A stretch of DNA of 64,000 nt from Rhynchopus euleeides. Lineage: Eukaryota > Euglenozoa > Diplonemea > Diplonemida > Diplonemidae. The first letter of the stretch is position 1. Each line of letters opens with the position of its first letter. Under the pieces are notes generated by a model. The model was not told where the DNA came from. It saw nothing but the letters and a program-made list of their open reading frames with translations, and made no database searches. The translations under genes were made by a program, and so were the position numbers. Below, piece by piece: positions 1 through 12,000 of this stretch. The DNA lies in NCBI GenBank assembly GCA_963210315.1, contig OY723308.1, positions 868,001 through 932,000 on the forward strand, given 5' to 3'.

Positions 1-3000
1 CTGCTGCTGGGGAGGCGTCGCGCGCCGCATCCAACGCGGAGGATGCCCGGCTCGCCGCGCTGCATGCTCACGAGGTAGCCCGGGCTGTGTCTGCTGGCGA
101 CGTGTCGGAGGGTACCCTCTCTTCGGCCTGCCGTGCCGCAGCCGCGGTGCGCGCCGCGAAGAACTGCGCGGAGGCGCCTGCGACGCGCAACGCCCTCGCC
201 GTGGCGGCGGCTGCCCTCGACAGGCTGCCCCACCTCGCCGCCGAAGGCGATCTGCAGGGCTGCGCCTCGGAGGCGGTGCACGCCGCCACCTCCGCAGAGC
301 ACGCCGCGGGCTGCGGCCCCCTCGCCGCCTCTGAGGTGTCGCTGCGGCTCGCCTCCGCCTGCGCCGCGCTGCTCAGCCATGCCGGGGAGGGGGCGGACCC
401 CACAGCCCTGGCTGCCTCCTCGCGCGCCCTCGCCGAGGAGGCCGAGAAGGCATCGCGCTGCACAGTCCACACCGGAGCCGCCACAGCACTCGGCCTCTCT
501 CAATGCGCCGGAGAGCTCCGCAGGGCGCTCGCCTCCGCTGAGGCAGGCGACATGGGGGAGGCTGTGGTTGCCTTCGGCAGCGCCGGTGCCGCCGCGAGGT
601 ACGGCGAGGAGGGGCAGGCCGCTGCGTCCCGCGCCCTCGACGTCGTCACCCAGGCTGCGGCGCAGCTCCGCGGGGAGGATCCGGCCCGTGGGGCGGCCTC
701 CCTGCTGCGCGCCGCTGAGACGCTCTCCAAGGAGGTGCCTGGGGAGCTGGGCAACACCTTCCGCGAGATCAAGTCGATTCTCGGCGAAGCGGCGCGGCGC
801 GCCATGTCTGCCGGGAAGGAGTGTGTGTTGGCGGAGGTCGGCGCGGTGTCGGCCCGCCTGGAGGACCTGGCGGGGAGGAGAGTTTCAGAGGACGAGCTGG
901 CGGGGCGGGTTGTCGCAGCGGAGCTGACGGGGCTGATCCACTCGCTGGCGAGTGCGGCAATCCAGCCGACGGAGTCAGCCGAGGTGCTGGAGGCAGCGCT
1001 GGGCTCTGCCAAGGCAGCCTATGAGAGGTGCATGAGTGGGCGGCCAAGTGTGGGGGAGCAGGCAGCGCTGGGGTTGGCTCGGCATCTCCATGAAACAGAG
1101 ACAGCACCCACGCAGGCGAACCTCAGGGAGGCGGTGCGGAAGGCGTCCGATGCGAGCGGGCTGCCGGGAGTGGTGGGTGTGGCGATGCAGGATGTGCACC
1201 GCGAGCTGGAGCACATCGGGGATTACCCCGCCCCCTCGCGTGTGGCTGCTCTGCGTGAGCTGTGTGAGGGAGCTGCTGCAGCCGCGGCAGGTGCGCGCGG
1301 TGTGGCCAACTCGCTGTGGGGAGCGGAGTCGCGGATCGCCGCAGGGGATGCGGCGGGCGCGGAGGAGCTGGGGGAGCTGGCGGGGCGTGCGCTGGCCGCT
1401 GCGGGCCGTGCGCCCGGGGAGAGCGGGGCGTGCCTTGCTGGCGTGGCGGAGGGGCTGAGCGCTGCGGCAGGCCGGGCTGGGCGTGGCGACGATGTGAGTG
1501 CTGCCGAGGTGGCACGGCTGCGGGACGAGGCAGCACGCGCCGCAGGGCTGCCTGTGCGTGACGCACGCGCCACCGCAGAGGAGCTTGCCGCCATGCTGGA
1601 GGCAGCCGCAGCACGCATGGCCTCCGGAGAAGACGTCAGCATGCAGGAGCTCCACGATATCGCCAAGGCCATCGACGAGGCCGCCACACGCCACCCCACC
1701 CTCGCGGCAATCCTCCTCACTGCAGGCAAGCGCCTGCACACCCTCCTCTCCGACGGCACGCCCCCACGCGAGGCCGACATCGCCAAGCTGAGCCAGACCC
1801 TCCGCCGCGCCGCGGACCCCCTCACCGCCCTCGAGGCCCTTTCCGCCCGCATCGAGGGCGCCACCTCCTCCAGCAACGAGGCCGAGCTGGAGGACCTCGC
1901 CCGCTCCGCACAGCAGCTCGCCACACAACACCCGAGCCTACGCGGCACCCTCGCCGCTACCGCCTCCTGGCTCGACACACGCATCAACGCCCCGTCATCG
2001 GGTGGCCACAACAAGGCACTGCTGGGCGTGCTCGAGGGGCTGCTCGCTTCCAACGCAGCCCTCCCCAAGGAGACGGCAGACGCCCTCGAGGCTGCCGCCC
2101 TCCTCTGCAGGGCGGGCGGCAAGCCCTCCCAGGTGGCAGAGGTGGTGCGGGGTATCCTTGGCAGGCACGACCTCCCTGACAGCCTCCGCGAGTCGCTCGA
2201 CGAGCTGCTGTCGGAGCACCTGCCGCAGGACGCGGGGCTGCCGGGGCTCGTCAGGGCGGTGCAGCAGCTGCACACCCGGATGCTGAAGGGGGAGGTGATC
2301 CCACCTGAAGAGCTGAAGGCGCTGCGCGACGAGGCCTGCCGCCTGGCATGCCTCGGGGCGGGCGCGCAGGAGACAGCCGCGCAGCGCATGTCAAACTGGT
2401 GCACCCTCATCCACCAGAAGGAGGGCCGCCTGGAGGGCTCCGAGGTGAAGCTCCTCTCCAGGGAGCTCAGCGCTGTTGCCCTCCGCCACCCCGAGGTCAG
2501 CGCGGCGCTGGAGAGAGCCTCGGGGCTGCTGCGGGGTGCGTCGCAGTCGCCGCCGGCGGCGCGGACCGCGGCAGCGCAGGGGGCTGCAGCAGAGGTGGCC
2601 CGCGCAGGGGTGGGCCTGATGGAGTGCCGGTTTGCTGCGGTGGAGGCGGGTGAGGCTGCGCGGAGGCTTGCCGCAGGCATGAACACCAACGACGCGATCC
2701 GCGCGCTGGCAAAGGCGGCTGGGGCTGCGAAGGGTGCTGCTGAGCGGGTCGAGGCGGCGCCTGTTAGGGAGTGCCTCATCGCCTCGGCGGGGAACCTGCA
2801 TCACGCGATGCAGCTCGCCGCCGACGGAGACAGGGCTGCGGCCGTCGCGACGGCGCACCGCGCCACCGCCACCACCGAGGCTGCTGCGGGGTGTGGTGCT
2901 GCGGCGGCTGTGGAGGCTGCGCGGCGGATCGCTGCGGCATGCAGCATGACACCCGACAACATCACCTCCGGCAAGGTCGAGGGGCTGCTGCGGGAGGCCT

Positions 3001-6000
3001 CTGCTGTGGCGGGGAACATCCTCGGGCCCCACGCCGTGCTCAGCGAGGGGATGCGGTGGGCAGGGAAGGAGTTTGAATTCGCCCTGGCGCAGATGCGCAA
3101 CAAAAACTTCACCGCGGCATCGCAGGCCGTGCAGCGCGCGGGAGAATCCGTCCAGTCGGGCGTGGCAAACCACGGCGAGGTGGAGAAGCTGGTGCAGGCC
3201 GTCAACGCCGCCATCATGAAGCTCGACTCCGCCGGGGAGAGCAGCGCGGCTGTGGCAGAGCTCTACCAGCTGGCCGAGCAGGCCTCCTCCAGCGTGCCGT
3301 CCTCCCCTGTGGGGGGGAAGCTCCGCTCCCTGGCTGCCAAGGCCTCGGAGGGCACGCCGGGCGAGCCGCTGGTGCAGCAGGCGGTGCACATCCTCGACGA
3401 CCTCACCCAGCTCCTCGGGGCCCCGTCTGCCGAGCAGCATGCCGCACGCCTCATCGCGGAGGAGCTCCATACACAGCTGCAGCACGGCGAGGGGGCGCAG
3501 CAGGGCGCAGTCGCGGCATGCATCGAGACTGCGCAGCACCTCGCAGGCCTGCAGCCTGCCACGCAGACCCGCCCTCCCGGGCGGGAGCTGGAGGAGGCGC
3601 TGCGTGAGATTGGCAGGCTGGAGGGCCAGCTGGGGGAAGCGGCTCGCGCGGTGAACCTCCCCCGGAAGGAGAACGAGGAGCTGAAGCAGCGCATCGCGGA
3701 GCTGCAGGGCCTGCTGCGGGAGGAGTCGCAGCTCGCCTCCGAGCTGCGCAGCCGGGTCGCCGAGCTGCAGGCCGACGTGCAGGGCTCCGTTGCCCTGGAG
3801 GACTTCGCGCAGCTCCAGCGGGAGGCTCGCAGCCTCGAGTCGCGCTGCGACGCGCAGGCACACCTCGGCGACGCCATCCGCACCGCACAGCGCCACCCCA
3901 TGCTGCCACAGGCTGTGCGCGGCATGCTCTCCGAGGCACTCCGCGCATTCGACGCCTCCCAAGGCCAACCGGCAGGCGTCGCCACCGCAGCCTCCGCCAT
4001 CGCCGCAGCGAAGGCTGCGTCCCTCGCCTCCGACATGCGCCGCGGCAAGACTGTCTCCGACGCGGAGCTGCAGAAGGCAGCCCAGGAGCTCCGCCTCGCT
4101 GGCTCCACCCAGGCAGCCGACCTGGTTGAGGAGGCCATCGCCAGGCAGAACGCCGGAAACACAGCGGGCGCGGTGGCTGCCCTGCAGGCCAGCGCAGCTG
4201 TCTCCGCGGCGAGCGCAGCGCAGGGCTCCCCGAAGGGGCCACGCATCGGGGCCCTCCTCGCCGCCTTCGCAGGCATCCAACACCGCCTGCAGCAGGGGCA
4301 GGCCGTGCCGGAGGAGGAGCTCACCGCTGTGCTGGACGAGGCCTGCCACCTGGCAGGGCTCGGCGTGTCCCCCGCAGAGGTTGCCTCTGAGGGCATCGCG
4401 AAGCGGTGCCTGGCTCCGCCCCCAGAGGGCGTTGCGGAGCTGATCGAGGAGGCGGGGCTGACGGCGCGCAGGCATGCCGAGGTGGCGCCGCAGCTGGCGA
4501 AGGCTGCCGCGTTGCTGGCGGCGGGGCAGGGGTCGGAGGCGTCGGGCGAGGCGCAGGGCGCTGCCGATGCCACAAAGAGGATCCGTCTGGCATGCCTGGA
4601 TGTTCACCACGTCGCGCGGCAGGTCAGCAGCGGGAGCCCCACGGTGGAGGCGGTGATCGCAGCCCGCTCCGCAGCGGGTGTGGTGCAGGATGCGCGCGCC
4701 GACAGCCAGGCTGAAGGCGTGAAGCAGAAGCTGGACGCAGCCTCCACCACAATCTCCCGTGCTGTTGACAGCCTCCTCAGGGGTGACCCGCACCGCGCCC
4801 TGGAGGATCTCATGCAGGCGGCAGACACCGCAGGCAATGCGGCGGGCTGCGGTGCCATCGGGTGCACCGACGCGGCGCGCCGCCTCTCCGATGCCTGCGC
4901 TGAGCTCCGCGGGCGCATGGCGACAGCCTCGAAGCCCAACTGGGAGAGCCTTGCCCGGCAGGCGGGTGTGCTTGCTGGGGAGGCCTCAGCCCTCTGCAGC
5001 ATGGCGCCCATCGGGAGCATCATCTCAGAGTCGCTGCAGAAGTCAGCGTCAGACCTGTGGCTGGCACAGCAGGCCCTGCGGCAGGGCCGGGCTGGCCGCG
5101 AGGCTGCGGATCACGTCGGCAGCGCAGGCTCCTCCGCATGGTGTGCTGCAGAAGGGGGCCCAGCCCTGGGAGCTGCTGCTGCGGCAGCCAGGGATAGTGC
5201 CGGTGCCCTCGGCGCAGGCGATGCGGAGCAGGGGCGGACCCACCTCCTGCAGGCCCTGGCGGCAGTGCCGCAGGGTATCGCGGCAGGGTCGCCCGGTGTG
5301 GCGGATGACGTGGCGCAGCTGGAGGCTGCCCTGCAGGGGCTTGATGCAGGGGGCGAGGCGGGGCAGTCGCTCGGCGCGCTGTCCGCCGTGGTGTCCGACG
5401 TGGCGCTGCGGCTGGCTGAGGTGTCGGGGGAGCCCGGCGGTGATGAAGCGGCTGCGTTGATTGTGGCGGAGCAGATGAACCGTGCGGTGCGGGCGCTGCG
5501 GGATGGTGTGGCGCCTGCGCAGCTGTCGATCGAGATGGAGCAGGCGCTGCAGGGTGCCAAGCGTGCCACAGGGAGTGGCCCCTCGGTGGGCGAGGCGGGG
5601 GCTCTGGCGCTGGCAGAGAGGCTGCGGAGTATCGAGGACAGCATGAAGGCGTTGGGCGGCGAAGTGGATGACGACTGCCTCTCCAGGCTCAATGCGGCCC
5701 AGCGCATGGCACGCAACCTCCAGCAGGAGGGTGGTGTTGTAGGCGAAGCCATGTGTGCCGTGGCGCCCTCCCTGCTGCTGGGTGGTGGTGTGGAGGAGGT
5801 GGCTGCCCTGCGTGAGGCGTGCGAGGGTGCTGCCGCAGCCGCGGCAGGTGCGCGCGGTGTGGCCAACTCGCTGTGGGGAGCGGAGTCGCGGATCGCCGCA
5901 GGGGATGCGGCGGGCGCGGAGGAGCTGGGGGAGCTGGCGGGGCGTGCGCTGGCCGCTGCGGGCCGTGCGCCCGGGGAGAGCGGGGCGTGCCTTGCTGGCG

Positions 6001-9000
6001 TGGCGGAGGGGCTGAGCGCTGCGGCAGGCCGGGCTGGGCGTGGCGACGATGTGAGTGCTGCCGAGGTGGCACGGCTGCGGGACGAGGCAGCACGCGCCGC
6101 AGGGCTGCCTGTGCGTGACGCACGCGCCACCGCAGAGGAGCTTGCCGCCATGCTGGAGGCAGCCGCAGCACGCATGGCCTCCGGAGAAGACGTCAGCATG
6201 CAGGAGCTCCACGACATCGCCAAGGCCATCGACGAGGCTGCCACACGCCACCCCGACGCACGGCCGGGCCTCAAAGCCCTCCACAAAAACCTCGTCGCTT
6301 TGGCAGACCGCCACCACCGTGGCACCGCACCCTCCCCGCGGGAACTCGAGGCGCTCGCCTCCGCTGCACGCCAAGTCGTCGACCCCGTCAGCGCGCTGCA
6401 GGCCCTGTCGCAACGGATGCAGGACCTGGGCGACGCTGCACCCCCCGAGGCTGTCGAAGCCGTCATCACCTCCGCCCGCAGCCTGGCAGACCAATACCCC
6501 GAGCTTGCCGGAGTCCTGGTCGCCCTGGCCGAGACCCTCGAGGGCGGGCTCGCCAAACCCCTGGGCGGATCCCGCGACCTGGCCACCGCCTGCCGCTCCG
6601 CCCTCCGCCACCCCGACCTCCCGGCACCCGCACGCCAGGCACTGCGCGGGGCACTGGCAGGCTCTGAGGACACATCACGCCTGCTGGGGGCCACGCTGCA
6701 CAAGCTGTACCCCAACGCGAGGGTGGGCCGCAGTGTCGCAGACCTCTGCGAGCAGGCCCGTGGCGTGGCAGAGGACCCTTCCACTCCAGACGAAGCCCGC
6801 CAGCAGGTCGCCACCGCCCTGCAGCAGGCGGAGACTGCCTACGCAGAGCTGGCCAGCACGGCGCACATCCTGCAGATGGACGAGCTGCCGAAGGAGGTGT
6901 CTGCCACCCTTAGCGACGCGCTGCTGCGGGATGGGCTGTCGGAGGCGATCCGTGCCGCCCTCTGCCACCCCGCCCTGCCGCACGACGTGCACCAGGCGCT
7001 GCGCGACGCGCTGGAGGGTTGCGCCACCTCTGCCGAGATGGCGTGCTGCGCGAGGGACGCCCTGATGCACTCCGACCTGCCCGCCGTGGCGCGCAGCACC
7101 CTCGAGGCTGCCCTGCGGGGCAGCGAGGGCGCCAGCCTCACAGCCCTGGCCTCCGCCGCCGCGCTCCGCGCGAGCGAGCTGCTGCGCAACGCGGCAGACC
7201 CCTCTGCGGTCCGCCCGGAGCTGCTGTCGCTGTCGTCGCAGCTGCGCACCCTCGGTGCCCACGAGACAGCCTCTCTGGTCGCCACCGCGGCGTCGCAGCT
7301 TGCTGCGGGGGAGGTGGTCCGCGCGCAGTCCACCCTGGAGGCTGCAGCGCGCACCGCATCATCCGCCGCATCGCACGACGTGGGGGACGAGCTGGCCAGC
7401 CTCTTCGCGAGCCTGGCCTCCGTGCAGCGCAGGCTTGCCGAGGGGCACCTTGTCTCTGCAGAGGAGGTGCGTGCGCTGCGCAGCGACGCCTGCGCCGCGG
7501 CAGGCCTGGGCCCCGGCGTGGCAGAGGCTGGCGTGCGTGCCCTGCGCGCCACCCTCGCAGGCGACAGCCACGCGGATGCGCTGCAGGCGGTGCGGACCGC
7601 AGCAGCGAAGTACCCCGATGTGGCGGTGCCGCTGGAGGCGGTGGCGCAGAGCCTCGAGCGCGGGGGTATCTCGAGCCTCAACCAGGCGCGTGATGGGGTG
7701 CAGCGCCTCCTGGAGGGGCAGGAGCAGGCCAGGGTTGTGGCAAGCGGTGCAGGCGAGCTGGCCTGGCGCCTGGGCCTGGGCAGCCGCGGCGGGGAGGTTG
7801 ACCGGGCAGCGACGCAGGTCGCCGCCGCAGCGCACAACGTCGCGGATGAGCTGCCGGGGCCGATCTACGAGAGGATGCGCTTTGTGGCGACAGGGATGCT
7901 GAACGCTGCAAACCTCTCCCAGCAGGGCGACGTGCCTGCCTCCATCGCCACGGCGAAGCGTGCCGCAGATGCCGCCGCAAGGGCTGCCGGCTGTGGCATG
8001 CAGGCTGCGGTCGAATCCCTGAAGGCCGCAGCAGCCCACAGCGTCGACATCTGCGGGCGTGTCGTCGGGGGTGCCGAGGAAGGTGCTGCGGAGGACCTGG
8101 ATGCCCTGCTCGCCGACATCGCGGCGATCGGCGCCTCGCTGGGCACCGCGTCGGCGGCACGCCAAGGTATCGACCCTGTCTGCCGTGAGGTGAAGGCGGC
8201 TCGCGAGTTCCTCGCCTGCGGCGACCCCTCTGCTGCCGGGGAGACGCTATACACCGCAGCAGACATGATGCGGAAGACGGCAGACAAGCAGTCCCTTGTC
8301 GGCCAGGCGGCAGATGCCGGTGTGAGGGCCGCAGCGCTGATCGCCGCAGGGGACAGCGACAAGGGTTCTGCTGCCCTGCGGCGTGTCTATGAGGTGTTGT
8401 CGGCAGCGGTCAGCCTGCTCCCCGACCCAGCCCTGGAGGCGCTTGTTGCAGATGTTGGGACCCTGTCGGCGAATGTGTCTGCTGCATCTGTTGTGGACTC
8501 CGGTGGCTATCTGCTGGCGGCAGATGTCTCCGCCGTGTCGGAGAGCCTGCGTCGCCTTGCGGGAGACCGTGGCGGTAGTGAGGCTGCCGCACGTCTGGTT
8601 ATCGAGCGTCTGTCGCAGCTGCTGGAGGGGCTGCGCGAGGGGCAGAGCCCCGCACAGCTGGCCCTGCAGGTGGACCAGGCGCTGCTGGGGGCGCGCGACG
8701 CACAGGGCAGCAGCCCCTCCGCAGGGGAGACGGGGCTGCGCGGGCTCGGCGACAAGCTGCGTGCGTTGGAGGAGCGCCTCACGGCGTCGGGCGGCGTCTT
8801 CGACGACGAGACGCATGCAAACCTGAAGGCTGCCGAGAGGCAGGCCAAGCTCCTGGGGAAGGAGGCGGGTGTCGCAGGGGCTGCCATGCCCCAGGTGGTG
8901 TCCCTGCTCTCCAGTGGCGATGTGTCAGCGGACGACATTGCCGCCTGCAGGGATGCGTGCGAGGGTGCTGCTGCAGCCGTGACAGGTGCGCGCGGTGTGG

Positions 9001-12000
9001 CCAACTCGCTGTGGGGAGCGGAGTCGCGGATCGCCGCAGGGGATGCGGCGGGCGCGGAGGAGCTGGGGGAGCTGGCGGGGCGTGCGCTGGCCGCTGCGGG
9101 CCGTGCGCCCGGGGAGAGCGGGGCGTGCCTTGCTGGCGTGGCGGAGGGGCTGAGCGCTGCGGCAGGCCGGGCTGGGCGTGGCGACGATGTGAGTGCTGCC
9201 GAGGTGGCACGGCTGCGGGATGAGGCAGCACGCGCCGCAGGGCTGCCTGTGCGTGACGCACGCGCCACCGCAGAGGAGCTTGCCGCCATGCTGGAGGCAG
9301 CCGCAGCGCGCATGGCCTCCGGAGAAGACGTCAGCATGCAGGAGCTCCACGACATCGCCAAGGCCATCGACGAGGCTGCCACACGCCACCCCGACGCACG
9401 CCCGGGCCTCAAACGCCTGTCGGAAAAACTCACCGCCCTGGCAGACCGCACCTGCACCCCACACGACCTCACCGAAACTGCCGCCGCACTGCGCACCACC
9501 GCAGACCCCACCGCCGCCCTCACACTCATCTCTGAGAAGGCAGACGAGATCCGCCGTGCCCGCGAGGCGGGCAGGCTGGCGCCTGCCCGCGACGTGCAGG
9601 ACCTGCGGGACATCACCGCATCTGTCGCTGAACAGCACCCAAGCCTCAGCGGCGCACTGCATGCCATCCGCAGCACCCTCTCTGAGGGCACCGCCACCGC
9701 AGGTGTCAACGGGCTGGCCCAGACGGTGCGTGTGGTGCTGAAGAACCCCAAGCTGGCAGGCCCTGCCCGGGCCCTCCTCACCGCCGCCCTCACCGCGTCG
9801 GAGGAGCCGTGCGACGTGGGCCTGCTGCGCGGCGCTGCCGCCGACACCAAGACGCCCGCCTCTGCCCGTGTCGCCCTGCTGGAGGCCCTCACCTGCCTCG
9901 ACAGCGGGCGCACCCCGCAGGAGGTGGCCAGAGCCCTGCACTGCGTGCCCCAGGCCCTGCTGCTGCCAGCGCAGGCCGATGCGCTGCGCGCTGCTGCCGC
10001 AGCCTGCGAAGGCCTGCACGGCGGGGTGGCGCATGCCCTGGAGACGGAGGCGCTGCCCGCCGAGGCGCGCGCCGCGCTGCACGACGCTTGGCAGGCTGCA
10101 GAGCTGGGCGCTGCCCTGCTGCAGGCCCTGCAGGACACAGACCTCAGCCCCGAGGCGCGTGCCCTGCTGGAGATGGTGGGCGCCTCCGCTGGCGGCAGGG
10201 GAGCCGAGCTGTCGTGCACCCTGCAGGACGCGCTGCGCTCCCAGCCTGCCGCAGGCATCCCTCCTGACAGCCGCACCGCTATCGAGGATGCCCTGCAGCG
10301 TGCCGACACGCTCTACGCATCTGCGGAGAACCCCACAAGGCCCCGCCCGCCTGCGCTTGCGGAGGCGTCGCAGGAGCTTGCCGTGGCGGTGCTGCACGGT
10401 GCCCCGAAGCAGATGCTGGAGGGGCTGGAGGCGGGCATCCTCGCCTCGAGCAGCGCTGCGGCCGGCGTGGTGGCGGATGCGAAGCGGCTGGAGGGGCTGG
10501 GGGAGCGTGCCGCAGCCTCGCGTGCCCTGCAGGTGGTGGCGGCGATGCTTTCCGCAGAGGCGGGGGGCGCTGCGCCTGTCGATGCCAGGCTCGCCACGCT
10601 GCTGGCGGAGGTGGAGGACCTGGCGGAGCGTGTGGCATCCGGCAAGGCGCTGCGGCAGGACCTGCTGAGCACGCTGGAGAAGGCCAACGCTCTGGCAGGC
10701 ATGGGCCCCGGTGCGCCGGAGGTGTCGCTGCGCGTGCTGGAGCACACCGCAGGCGCTGATGGCCCTGCTGCGTCGCGCCACGCAGACCTCTTGGCAAAGG
10801 TACACCCCCACATCGCAGACACCCTGGCCAGCTGTGCCGAGGCTGTCGACTCTGGTGATGCCGACAGGGTGCAGGCCTTGCTGCAGGACGCGCTGAGCGA
10901 CGCAGCCTCGCTGCGGTATGCTGCTGTGGAGGCGCGCGACCTGGCGCTGCGCGCCAGGATGGGCGACACCAGCCTGTCGGGCACCGCATCCAACGTCGCA
11001 GCCACGCTGCGCAACGCAGCTGCCAGGGGCAGTGCTGCCGATGCGCGCGATGTGCTGCTGGCTGCCGCCTCTGCCACGCAGGCTGCGAGCGATGCTGCTG
11101 CTGCAGGGGAGCCTGTTGCCGCTGCCGACCTGGAGGATGCCGCCACCGTCACCGAGCTGGCGGCGTGGTGCTCCGCACCTGCGTCAACCGACTCCGCAAA
11201 GCGTGTCGCTGCCGGTGTCTCGGAGCTCCGCACCGCAGTGGCTGCGGGCGACGCACTCTCTGAGAGCGCTGCAGTGGCGGCTGCCCTGGGCGAGGAGGCC
11301 AGCAGGTGTGCCGCCTCCATGCCCCGCGGCTGTGCTGCTGCGGAGGGTTTGGCGCTGGCCGCGTCAGAGATCTTCGAAGCGCGCGCCCTCCTCGACAAGG
11401 GCGCCTCTGGCATCGCTGCTGCTGCGCTGGCGCGCGCCGCAACCTCAGCCAGGTGTGGGGTGGAGGGGCAGCTCAACGCCAAACGCGCAGCCGCCGCCGC
11501 CGCCGCCGCACTGGAGGCAGTGTTTGCCGACAGCACCAACCAGGCCATCGACAGCCTCCTCGAGGCTGCCGAAGCTGCCGAGCTGGGCACCGGTGTCGCA
11601 GGCAAGTCCGCAGCAGCGGTGCTCTCCCCCTGCGCAGCGCAGCTGCGCTCCCTCGCGGGCAGCGCAGACCTCCCTGCCCAGACAGACGCCCTCAAGACAG
11701 TCGTGCGGGAGCTCCACACAGTGGCGGGGAGCAGGACGCCTGTCGCCGACGTGGCCTGCGGCATCTCCGAACGCCTCGTCAGAGCACTCCGCTCCTTCGA
11801 CCACACCCGCCCCCACGGCGAGACGGCAGCCGTGCTGTCCGCCGCCGCCTCAGAGGGTCGTGCCGCAGCCCCGCTGGGCCCCTCTGCTGCAGAGGGCGGC
11901 GTGCTCGCCCTGGCCACCGCACTGCACGTCGTGGAGGCGGAGCTGAACAACGGCGCATCCGAGGCAGCCGTGGCCGCCAGGCTGGAGGAGGCGCTGTCCG

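Noticed and set aside
2391-4793. Long antisense frames (also 1223-2779, 5111-6814, 8507-10309, 10313-12469, 15222-17312, 41550-43241)
   Set aside because: They mirror the Ala/Glu-rich, GC-biased codons of the plus-strand genes. They show Arg/Ser/Ala-rich low-complexity translations, no domains and no splice logic.
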